In this document: positions 57,501-64,000 of the stretch, one piece after another | Position numbering within the stretch: position 1 is the stretch's first letter | Layout of the letters: the number at the start of each line of letters is the position of its first letter | Made by a program: the position numbers and the translations under genes | NCBI GenBank assembly: GCA_019359595.1 | Contig: JAHHGZ010000023.1 | Span: 1-64,000, forward strand | Origin: Cyanomargarita calcarea GSE-NOS-MK-12-04C | Lineage (GTDB): Bacteria; Cyanobacteriota; Cyanobacteriia; Cyanobacteriales; Nostocaceae | Length of the DNA: 64,000 nucleotides | Reading direction: 5' to 3' | The notes under the pieces: generated by a model | Told to the model about the DNA's origin: nothing | The model's database searches: none | Seen by the model: the letters and a program-made list of their open reading frames with translations, nothing else

Positions 57501-58544
57501 GCGGAGCTTACCCTGCCGCTTCACAACCAGTCCCGTCAGCCGCAATTGGGTATGCTCAGGACTTTCATCTGCTGTAATTTCTCCCTGCTGCACGATTTGC
57601 TGACACAGCCCCAACAGTCGCCCCGATTGTTGCTCTCCACCCACTAGCAGGCGATCGCAAATGGTTTGCAAATGTCTTGGCTCGTCTTGACTCACCCAGT
57701 TTTCCAAGATGCGCGATCGCACCAACCTTTCAATCCCTGCTGCCTCATCCCCCGCCACAATTGGATCAGGTGAGTCAAGTACCAATTGGCAGAGTTTTTG
57801 GACTAGAAAGGGTTGTCCACCCGTCCAGGCTAGGATGACCTTTAAAACCGCTTCTGGGTTCTCGGCTTTGCTGAGTAATCCTGGTATCAGGGGCTGTACT
57901 TCTGCAAGTTGGAAGCCTTCTAGAGCGATCGCTTGTCCAATATTAAACGGTGTGCGGCTTTTATCTTGAGTCAAATCGGCTGGGGTAGCAACACCCACAA
58001 GGGCAAAAGTGAGACGCTTGTATTTTGGTTGTTCTGTGCGTTGTTCAGAAAAAAAGCGAATCAGAGCAAAGAAATCATCTCTGAAATCGAATTTAAACAC
58101 AGTATCGATTTCATCAAAAAACAGCACAATCGGTTGAGAAATTTCCACCAACAGCACTGTTTCAATAAATTCCACAAAGCGTTGCCGGGGTGGGATATCT
58201 TCCCGCTCATTCCACCACGGTCTATGCTGAAATCTGATTCCCAGGCTGCTTTTTAGTCGTCCGATGATGCCCTGATACCAACCAGCTTCAGTTAGATTGT
58301 TGCTTCCTATCCCAGAAAGATCAACCACACCACAGGCAATCTTTTCTTCTAGCAACCTTTGGGCAGCACGGTTTCTCAAGCTAGATTTTCCCATTTGTCG
58401 GGAGTTGAAAACATAGCAAAACTTCCCGGCTTTCAGATCTGCATAAAATTCCTGATCCGCTTGTCGCACCACGTAGCTGGGAGCATTGCCTTCCAGCCCA
58501 CCCCCGACGTTGTATTTGTATTCTGGAAGCGGTGGCGTAGTCAT
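54534..58544 (-). CDS. AAA-like ATPase, transmembrane, coiled-coil, WD40 protein
   Basis: A 1336-residue protein. The N-terminal AAA_35-type ATPase has Walker A NSRQMGKSS at 47-55 and Walker B FFDEID at 142-147 (domain about 10-370). A charged coiled coil (about 420-475, EEARRKAEEETLKAEEAL) leads to one transmembrane helix (about 478-497), then a long coiled coil (about 500-690) whose first part is five 14-residue repeats (KAIAFEKTAKSAES/T), and about a dozen WD40-type repeats (about 740-1310). Topology suggests the ATPase on one side of the membrane and the propellers on the other. It starts eight bases after the stop of the CHAT-TIR-AAA gene, so the two form one operon. Its ATPase domain is paralogous to the one in that protein. 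Confidence 0.92.
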   Translation of the reverse strand: MTTPPLPEYKYNVGGGLEGNAPSYVVRQADQEFYADLKAGKFCYVFNSRQMGKSSLRNRAAQRLLEEKIACGVVDLSGIGSNNLTEAGWYQGIIGRLKSSLGIRFQHRPWWNEREDIPPRQRFVEFIETVLLVEISQPIVLFFDEIDTVFKFDFRDDFFALIRFFSEQRTEQPKYKRLTFALVGVATPADLTQDKSRTPFNIGQAIALEGFQLAEVQPLIPGLLSKAENPEAVLKVILAWTGGQPFLVQKLCQLVLDSPDPIVAGDEAAGIERLVRSRILENWVSQDEPRHLQTICDRLLVGGEQQSGRLLGLCQQIVQQGEITADESPEHTQLRLTGLVVKRQGKLRIYNRIYAEVFNLSWFDQELAELRPYGNELSAWVASNRRDESCLLREQELLKAKAWAERKSLSDLDYQFLAASQDVEKRIIEEENHNLEEARRKAEEETLKAEEALRKAEEQILIARKDRKKANSLLKWSSRVAIVFIGLALIGLLGFISADSERGKAESKAIAFEKTAKSAESKAIAFEKTAKSAETKAIAFEKTAKSAESKAIAFEKTAKSAETKAIAFEKTAKSAESKAIIAQKNAEKAKIDRDKAQQQAHEATVKRKKAEQDTQSAKQETALANQQKIEAEKQKTEAQILATQAKIEKQEAQKRRDQANRELEIAKEGLGYERNALRITQRYQGAILDNLVEVMKSVQWLKKQSQNGRRLQDYPAISPLLALRTILDSNTHLRNQLELRQPPERILSVSYSPDQKYLATGSDTGTIRFWTASGKPLSNNWSTGSAQVLGISFSPDKLHLATASSDGMVKLWDLQGKRIKEWNARSKAVKSVSYSPDGKLLATGGQDGTVKIWTLSGENRGEWQAYPEWQAPPEKRFVDWDVVPLGVSVSFNPKNGNQLVTAVPNRPVRLWSISGQQQRELSNLDANDNLGAYGISFSPDGERLAISGRILDLSGKVLMTYNPNLRPSGSYDNNYAADVSFSPDGKRLITTNTISASIWDLAETSDSEIERSWTAYPEFEQSGARVWQVYVSPDNQHIATWWEMGIARIWDFSGKRLAEFKNVSSINFDRKGQFLAIGYQDGRVEIWDGSGQRQRISQWSAHSRQAVKSVSFSPDSQRLLTAGDDKMIRIWDISGKSTPKMLTEWAGSAYAIFSPDGQHIASITPGFGNGIAIWNLQGKKLAQWRTHFVTRSWTFSPKEQKIATSGDDSVNVRLWDLSGKELLRISPNNRIEQVSFSPDGELLATAGIDGTAQLWNLSGLKVDQFAPYGVNAGPWMRSVSFTPDGKFLVTGDDPYGKVRLWKIELLDDLLKRGCAWLKDYVASHPEEAPDICPNRS
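56815..57035. repeat. Five in-gene 42-bp repeats, each with a HIP1 octamer
   Basis: A 42-bp unit is repeated about five times with near identity inside the coiled-coil part of the AAA-WD40 gene. It encodes KAIAFEKTAKSAES and carries GCGATCGC once per unit. Spacing is exactly 14 codons, two heptads, so copy number can change without breaking the coiled coil or the frame. Confidence 0.9.
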
Positions 58545-58552
58545 GGCGATCG

Positions 58553-60721
58553 CTACCCTTGATCTTGTAAATGATCACGAAAATACGAACGGTACAGATC
58601 GCAACGAATCGTGGCTTGATTACCCTGCAAACTAACTAATCCCATGCTTTCCAGCTTAAATGCCGATATTGAATTCAATTCCGTTGGTTTACTTTTAATC
58701 ACTACTTGGCGCAGGGCTTCAGCCAAATCAGGATAGCACTGCAAATTCAGTAAGTGCCGTCGCAAATGGTCAATGTAGATGCCTGCTTCTGTAGGTGCCT
58801 CAGAAAGCAGTTGCTCTAGTGTCACATCTTGGCGACGCAGATGATACAGCGCCTTGCGGACAAGGTAAGGATGTCCACCCACCAAATTTACAAGCTGTTC
58901 CACTTGTTGCCCGCCCCAGGTCAACCCATAGCGTTGTGCCAAATCTTGCACCTGATTTGGATTAAATTCCGTTAATTCCACAGTCATTCCCACATTAAAC
59001 GGCGACTGGTTAATGTTTTGAGGTACATAGGCTTCAGTCGAATGGACAACCACCAACCGCATTTTTGACCATAAATCACTAGAAGCATCGCCATACCGCG
59101 CCGATTCGTACCAGGAACGGACTAATCCAAAGAAATCATCAGCAATTTCGCGGTGGGGAAAAACCAAATCTACTTCATCCAATCCCAGGACAATCGGGCT
59201 ATCAACTTCCTCTAAAATGCACTCTTCTAAATAGGTAATGCACTTATCTTTACTGTTGTCTCCTCTCCAGTAGTCTTCTAACTGATTCAGCCGCTTCAGT
59301 CGCCGCCCAATTTGCACACAGAACCAGTGCAAAAATTGATCCAGGTCTGTAAAGAGTTTATTATCTGCTCTCTGAAAGCTGATGGGAATTGCCTGATAGC
59401 CTTGCTCTTTGGCATAGTTCAACACTCTTGCCATCAAGGAAGTTTTGCCCATCTGTCGGGGAGCTTTGATCCGAATCAATGCCCCCGGTTGCACAATCTC
59501 CCGGTAACAATCTGTTTCGATGGGAGGGCGTTCAATATACAATCCTGAACTTAAGGGTACTGATCCCCCAGGCTCTCGGTATAGCTCTGGTTCTGCTACT
59601 GGCAAAGGGGGCTGGTCTGGACTATCTTCGTGAGGAATGACTGGCTCAGAGTTAACCATTGGGGGCGTATGTCCTGTTGATAACAGAGTCAGCACTTCTT
59701 GCATCAGTACGGGTGTATCCGCAGGAGATTTCCATTGCCGTTGCTGAATATTCTGTAAGTACCCCCGCAGATCATAATTCAAGGGAGAATTCATCGGAAA
59801 GTTCACCCGAATTGGCAAGATTATTGGCCGCTGATTGGCACGACTGTCACGCAACCGCTTTGCCCGCCGCACTTCCTCTGTCACCATTTCGCTGACGGCT
59901 GATTGGTCAGACAGCAGTAACAAAAAGTAATCACTTCGTTCTAATTCAGCATCAATCCGCACAGGCCAGGTTTCGCCCAGACGGATGCTTTCCCCTGCCA
60001 TAAATGCTTCATGCCCTGCTGCTGTGAGCGCCTCAAAAAACTGTTGAGCCAATTCGCGATCGGGGGATTGACTGCGATAGCTGATAAACACTCTGGTTGT
60101 CTCGGTCGAAGAAGATACAGCTTTCACGCGATCGGATTGAACCGACTTACGTCTTGCCTGAGTGGGCTTTTTCAACTTAATTACAGGTGTAGAAGACTCC
60201 GGAATACTCTGGAGATCGATTAAATTACACCCAAACTCGAAAGCCTCTTTGTAAGTCCTGTCAGTCCCAAGCGCCCGGTAAAAGCCTTTCGCAAACTTAA
60301 TAGCTGCGATATCTCCGATCGCCTGATTCATTCCCACCACACAGTTAATGTGCTGATGAATCGCTTTTGCCTGTTCCTCAGAATAACAGGCATTCAAAAA
60401 GACACATTCCACTTCCGCCCTAAACAACCTAAACAGCCCAGCTAACGCTGTAGAACTGACTAGTTGCATCTGGCCTATTTCGTTTTCTAGTGCTAACCCT
60501 TGGCTCCCCCCACCATGTCCTGAGAAATGAACAATATCAGGAGTGTGATCCAATAGAATCGGCTGTAGATCGTCCACCCGAACTGCCCAACGAGTCATGA
60601 TTTCAAACTGGTCTCGATTTTTGCACTGATCCAACGCCGCCTGAATTTCCCGCACCTCATCATCCAGGCGCAATTGGTTTGTATTCTTTGGGTTCGCACT
60701 CAGAATTAAAATCTTTTTCAC
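58553..60721 (-). CDS. CHAT-TIR-AAA tripartite STAND-like protein
   Basis: A 722-residue protein with three modules. Residues 1-180 are a CHAT (caspase-like) domain with His69 in VHFSGHG and Cys112 in LNACYS. Residues 209-345 are a TIR domain (VFISYRSQSPDRELAQQFF, then GESIRLGETW); Glu283 in TEEVRRAK is placed where TIR NADases have their catalytic glutamate. Residues 385-715 are an AAA_35-type ATPase with Walker A APRQMGKTS (420-428) and Walker B LGLDEVD (513-518). Start codon is GTG; no other start is near. It is the first gene of a two-gene operon with the AAA-WD40 protein. An NTPase-gated suicidal or signalling effector is inferred from the domain content; nothing about the trigger is visible. 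Confidence 0.92.
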   Translation of the reverse strand: MKKILILSANPKNTNQLRLDDEVREIQAALDQCKNRDQFEIMTRWAVRVDDLQPILLDHTPDIVHFSGHGGGSQGLALENEIGQMQLVSSTALAGLFRLFRAEVECVFLNACYSEEQAKAIHQHINCVVGMNQAIGDIAAIKFAKGFYRALGTDRTYKEAFEFGCNLIDLQSIPESSTPVIKLKKPTQARRKSVQSDRVKAVSSSTETTRVFISYRSQSPDRELAQQFFEALTAAGHEAFMAGESIRLGETWPVRIDAELERSDYFLLLLSDQSAVSEMVTEEVRRAKRLRDSRANQRPIILPIRVNFPMNSPLNYDLRGYLQNIQQRQWKSPADTPVLMQEVLTLLSTGHTPPMVNSEPVIPHEDSPDQPPLPVAEPELYREPGGSVPLSSGLYIERPPIETDCYREIVQPGALIRIKAPRQMGKTSLMARVLNYAKEQGYQAIPISFQRADNKLFTDLDQFLHWFCVQIGRRLKRLNQLEDYWRGDNSKDKCITYLEECILEEVDSPIVLGLDEVDLVFPHREIADDFFGLVRSWYESARYGDASSDLWSKMRLVVVHSTEAYVPQNINQSPFNVGMTVELTEFNPNQVQDLAQRYGLTWGGQQVEQLVNLVGGHPYLVRKALYHLRRQDVTLEQLLSEAPTEAGIYIDHLRRHLLNLQCYPDLAEALRQVVIKSKPTELNSISAFKLESMGLVSLQGNQATIRCDLYRSYFRDHLQDQG

Positions 60722-61012
60722 AGCAATAACTCTGAAGGGGATGATTAAAAGCTACAAACAGCTACCGCTCCATTCTGATTAATTTATTAATTCTTAAGGA
60801 TTGCTTTAAAAATTCCCCAATTGAAAAGGGCTACTTAAGTGTTTAAAAGGACACTTCCTACTCACCCTTACTCAGAAAAATTATCGCTAACCATCTTGAC
60901 AAATCCTGTTTGAAAGGGAATGAAACAGCCCTGGCATACTTGAGGGATTTAGGGGGCAGTTATTCCCCATTCCTTTAAGATCGTGAGTAGTCAAGATATG
61001 AGGAATTAGTCA

Positions 61013-61447
61013 ATGCGTTTACTACATACCATGTTGCGGGTTGGGAATCTTGAAGAGTCTTTAAAGTTTTACTGTGATGTCCTGTCCATGAAGCTGTTGC
61101 GACGAAAAGATTTTCCAGCAGGAGAATTTACCCTCGCGTTTGTTGGCTATGGTGATGAATCAGACAACACAGTCCTGGAACTTACTCACAACTGGGGCAA
61201 GGATAAATATGAATTGGGCGATGCTTATGGTCACATTGCCCTGGGAGTCGATGATATTTACGCTACTTGCGAGGCAATCAGAACTCAAGGTGGTAAAGTA
61301 GTGCGGGAACCCGGACCGATGAAACACGGTTCTACGGTTATCGCTTTTATAGAAGACCCTGATGGGTATAAAGTAGAACTAATCCAACTGGGCACTCAAG
61401 GTTCTGCTGTTAATCCGGATACAAAACAGCAGCTTGTGTCTCAGTAA
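61013..61447 (+). CDS. gloA: Lactoylglutathione lyase (glyoxalase I)
   Basis: A 144-residue glyoxalase I that isomerises the methylglyoxal-glutathione hemithioacetal to S-lactoylglutathione. All four metal ligands are present at the same positions as in E. coli GloA: His5, Glu56, His74 and Glu122. The short form without the eukaryotic insert implies nickel/cobalt rather than zinc preference (family knowledge). It is monocistronic, 26 bases before the porin gene on the same strand; these two may share a transcript. Confidence 0.96.
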   Translation: MRLLHTMLRVGNLEESLKFYCDVLSMKLLRRKDFPAGEFTLAFVGYGDESDNTVLELTHNWGKDKYELGDAYGHIALGVDDIYATCEAIRTQGGKVVREPGPMKHGSTVIAFIEDPDGYKVELIQLGTQGSAVNPDTKQQLVSQ

Positions 61448-61473
61448 TTATATTTTACTGAGGATGGCAGGTA

Positions 61474-63234
61474 ATGGAATTGAGAGTGAAACAATATCTA
61501 TTTCAAATTCAAAAATTATTAACTGCAAGTTTTCTTAGTTGTGGCATTCTCAGCCATATCTGTTTGCCATCACAAGCTTCTTTGGAAGAGGGGAGTGTCA
61601 CGGCATTGGCTCCGGGGCAGGAGGGGGCAAAGAGCAGAGGAGAAGAGGCTCTGGTACCCCATTCCACGAATAAATTCGCGGGCTTGAGAGCAGATTGCAG
61701 CGCATCTGGGGACTTGTTCGATATTAACTCACCTATTTCTTCCCCCTGCTCCCTGCCCCCTGCTCCCCCTCATAGTTCGGTAACTTTGCCTCCTCCCCTC
61801 TCTTCCACTCCTCTCCTCGCGGCCGAAGAGTCAGAGAATCTTGACAATAGTCCCGAAATATTAACACCACAGACTTCTGTATCGCAATTGTCTGATGTCC
61901 AGCCGACAGATTGGGCTTATCAGGCTTTGCAAATGTTGATGGAACGCTATGGTGTGATTTCTGGCTACCCGAATGGCACTTTTCGCGGTAATCGTCCGGT
62001 GAGTCGTTATGAATTTGCGGCGGGTTTGGCGGCTACTCTAGATAAGGTGGATAGTTTAATTGCAAGTGCGATTGGTGATGAGTATATCCAGCAGGATGCA
62101 ATTACTTTACGGCGATTACAAAAAGAATATCGTGTGGCATTGGATGAATTGCGGCAGAATGTTGATAAAATAACTGATCGGGCTGACTTATTAGAGGGTA
62201 ATCAATTTTCTACCACTACGAAGCTTCGAGGTCAACAAATTACAGCGCTGACGGATGGTAGTAATGCGAATAAGACTATTATCTCTCGGACGCGGCTCAC
62301 TCTTTCTACCAGCTTTCAGAAAACAGATTTACTGGTCACTCAGTTAGAATCCGGGAATAATGGCGGTGATGCCATTGGTTTGGCACAAAAGGAAAAAACT
62401 GGTTCACTTGTCGATGGTGGCGGACTCGATTACGCTGATGTTGAGTCGGGACTGAAACTAAGACGTTTGTATTATACTTTTCGTCCTGCGCCAGATGTCG
62501 CGGTGACGGTAGGGGCAAAAATGTCACCACGGGATTTTATTGACCGCAATAGATATGCTAGCAATGAGGCGATTGATTTTAGTTCTAGCTTTTTTATTAA
62601 TAATCCGCTAATTGTCCAAAGACAAATAGATCGAAATGGGGGTGCAGGTGCCGCAATCGCTTGGAATCCTAAAGGTAGTAAATTTGCTGTGCGATCGCTC
62701 TACATCGCTCTTGATGCCGATCGGGCAAATTCCAGTGCAGAGGGGGGTTTATTTGGCGACAATAGACAAGCGAGTGTGGAGGTGGAATTCTCACCCAGCA
62801 ATCAATTGGCGTTACGGCTACAATATACTAATGCTTTAGTTAACAACACCGATATCAACGCTGTTGGTGTGAATGCCGAATACAACTTCAACCGCAATAC
62901 AGGAATTTTTGGCCGTTTGGGAGTTGGCGATTATCAAGGATTGAACACAGCTTTGCAACGAAATTTAGATTTACAACCGATTAGTTGGGCAGTTGGTATG
63001 GGTTTACGTAATTTGGTTATTCCTGGGACTGTCGCAGGTGTGGCAATTGGTCAACCTTTTGTCAGTGGGGGTTTTGGCAATGCGACTCAAACTAATTTTG
63101 AAGCATTCTACAATCTCCAACTCAACGATAATATCAGTGTTACTCCCACAGTATCTTTAGTTAATAACGCCAATAACGAAAGTTCCAACGGTACTATCTG
63201 GGAAAGCACCCTCAGAACGGTATTTTCGTTTTAA
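61474..63234 (+). CDS. Iron-uptake porin (SLH-OprB type)
   Basis: A 586-residue outer-membrane porin of the cyanobacterial SomA/SomB-like group, annotated as iron uptake porin. A signal peptide covers about 1-35. The SLH domain (about 140-200, VSQLSDVQPTDWAYQALQML ... VSRYEFAAGL) binds the pyruvylated cell wall, a short coiled coil follows (about 205-238, RRLQKEYRVALDELRQNVDKI), and an OprB-like 16-strand barrel fills 245-586, ending in Phe. Unusual: between signal peptide and SLH domain sits a Pro/Ser/Gly-rich segment of about 80 residues (35-115) that looks like translated intergenic repeat DNA. Function as a diffusion pore for inorganic ions is known for relatives. Confidence 0.92.
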   Translation: MELRVKQYLFQIQKLLTASFLSCGILSHICLPSQASLEEGSVTALAPGQEGAKSRGEEALVPHSTNKFAGLRADCSASGDLFDINSPISSPCSLPPAPPHSSVTLPPPLSSTPLLAAEESENLDNSPEILTPQTSVSQLSDVQPTDWAYQALQMLMERYGVISGYPNGTFRGNRPVSRYEFAAGLAATLDKVDSLIASAIGDEYIQQDAITLRRLQKEYRVALDELRQNVDKITDRADLLEGNQFSTTTKLRGQQITALTDGSNANKTIISRTRLTLSTSFQKTDLLVTQLESGNNGGDAIGLAQKEKTGSLVDGGGLDYADVESGLKLRRLYYTFRPAPDVAVTVGAKMSPRDFIDRNRYASNEAIDFSSSFFINNPLIVQRQIDRNGGAGAAIAWNPKGSKFAVRSLYIALDADRANSSAEGGLFGDNRQASVEVEFSPSNQLALRLQYTNALVNNTDINAVGVNAEYNFNRNTGIFGRLGVGDYQGLNTALQRNLDLQPISWAVGMGLRNLVIPGTVAGVAIGQPFVSGGFGNATQTNFEAFYNLQLNDNISVTPTVSLVNNANNESSNGTIWESTLRTVFSF

Positions 63235-63728
63235 AGTGGGAGAGTTAGGAGTTGGGAGTTAATTCTAGCCTAGTCTTGGTGGCTAAAAATTTGGGAAATT
63301 ATGCTTGTTTTGGGCATTTTATCTTACCTTCGCGTTCTTTGTGCCTGGGCGCAAGCGCACGCTCCGCGAACGCGGTTAAAATACGATTTTTAACCACGAA
63401 GACGCAAAGAACGCGAAGAATCTTATTTTAATGCTCATACCTTGACAGAGTAACTCCTAACTCTATGCCTACTCCTAATTTCAAAATTGCAACCGCAGAT
63501 ACACGCGGATGCACGCAGATAATGTTTGGATAGTAATTTAAAATCCAGCGTTTTTTGAATTCGGCTATAGAAATCTCTTACTGTTTGCGCTTCTTTTGCT
63601 TTGGGTGAGGTAAATTCATACTTATGATCGGCAACGCCTAAAATCCAAAATCTGTCTTGGAAAGTATGTATGGACGGAAACCGACTGAGCAACACTTTCC
63701 ACAAAATCTAAATTCTAAAATTCTAAAG
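63235..63728. other. Repeat-rich gap before clpB
   Basis: An inverted pair TTCGCGTTCTTTG (63332-63344) and CAAAGAACGCGAA (63404-63416) encloses a GC-rich core; the right arm belongs to the dispersed AACCACGAAGACGC repeat. GGAGTTGGGAGTT units follow the porin stop. A 90-codon minus-strand frame (63435-63704) is not convincing. Confidence 0.6.
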
Positions 63729-64000
63729 ATGCAGCCTACAGATCCTGATAAATTTACTGATGAAGCCTGGGATGCAATTAGCAAATCTCAGGATGTTGTC
63801 CGTGCTTATAAACAACAGCAGTTAGAAGTAGAACATTTAATTCTTGCTTTATTAGAAGAACCTACTGGGTTGGCAACTCGCATCTTCAGTCGATCTGAAG
63901 CTGACCCTATCCGCATCAAACAACAATTGGAAAGTTTTACTCAGCGTCAGCCTAAGTTTTTTGGTAAAGATGACCAGCTTTACCTCGGTCGCAGTTTAGA
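63729..64000 (+). CDS. clpB: ATP-dependent chaperone ClpB, 5' part
   Basis: The first 90 codons of ClpB, cut by the window edge. MQPTDPDKFTDEAWDAISKSQDVVRAYKQQ followed by EVEHLILALLEEPTG is the N-terminal Clp repeat domain (here split into its two recognised parts). ClpB is a hexameric AAA+ disaggregase working with DnaK. Cyanobacteria carry two clpB genes; the sequence available does not decide which this is. The ATPase domains lie outside the window. Confidence 0.92.
   Translation, partial: MQPTDPDKFTDEAWDAISKSQDVVRAYKQQQLEVEHLILALLEEPTGLATRIFSRSEADPIRIKQQLESFTQRQPKFFGKDDQLYLGRSL

Noticed and set aside
63435-63704. 90-codon minus-strand frame before clpB
   Set aside because: Its end is built from the dispersed CGCAGATACACGCGGATG repeat and no homology is recognised; could be a remnant but cannot be supported.

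Overview
The window reads as chromosome from a filamentous, heterocyst-forming cyanobacterium (Nostocales-like). The evidence is the very frequent HIP1 octamer GCGATCGC, a phycobilin gene (pcyA), a complete devBCA exporter operon with an NtcA-type promoter, a Ycf23/DUF561 protein, a DUF3531 protein, SLH/OprB iron-uptake porin, and many large WD40/TPR/STAND proteins. No rRNA, tRNA, CRISPR array or intact insertion sequence was recognised. The last gene (clpB) runs off the right edge.

Layout. 0-10 kb is mostly housekeeping: a Phd/YefM antitoxin with no visible toxin, ridA, a Nudix hydrolase, malQ, a two-gene rRNA pseudouridine synthase/RodZ-like operon, a DUF2993 protein and mfd. 10-24 kb holds a CorC/HlyC-type membrane protein, a truncated DNA methyltransferase, a HAD phosphatase, a membrane-anchored unknown, the devBCA operon with a leader of about 760 nt, pcyA, a lone ABC ATPase, a periplasmic TPR protein, DUF3531 and two tandem Nudix paralogues. 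24.5-28.2 kb is a visibly more GC-rich pair: a small HTH regulator and a six-PAS hybrid histidine kinase. 28-36 kb has creatininase, ACT-malic enzyme and an ABC-2 type exporter with two paralogous permeases.

36.7-60.7 kb is the accessory heart of the window. It holds two NB-ARC ATPases with 14 WD40 repeats each, flanking a secreted TPR-CHAT protease-like protein and a frameshifted secreted TPR gene. Next come a zinc-ribbon Ser/Thr kinase with seven WD40 repeats, three ordinary genes (DUF561, DegT aminotransferase, FetB-like permease), and a two-gene operon pairing a CHAT-TIR-AAA protein with an AAA-transmembrane-coiled-coil-WD40 protein. The domain logic (NTPase switch, repeat sensor, protease/NADase-like effector) resembles STAND-type defence or programmed-death modules. 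The CHAT-TIR-AAA / AAA-WD40 pair is the best candidate for an undescribed system. 60.7-64 kb returns to gloA, an iron-uptake porin and the start of clpB.

Intergenic DNA is rich in small non-coding elements: TA-flanked MITEs with terminal inverted repeats, one MITE apparently inserted inside an older palindromic repeat with an 11-bp target duplication, inverted arrays of GTTAGG-type heptamers, 33-bp dispersed palindromes, and a 70-bp repeat present in two opposite copies.
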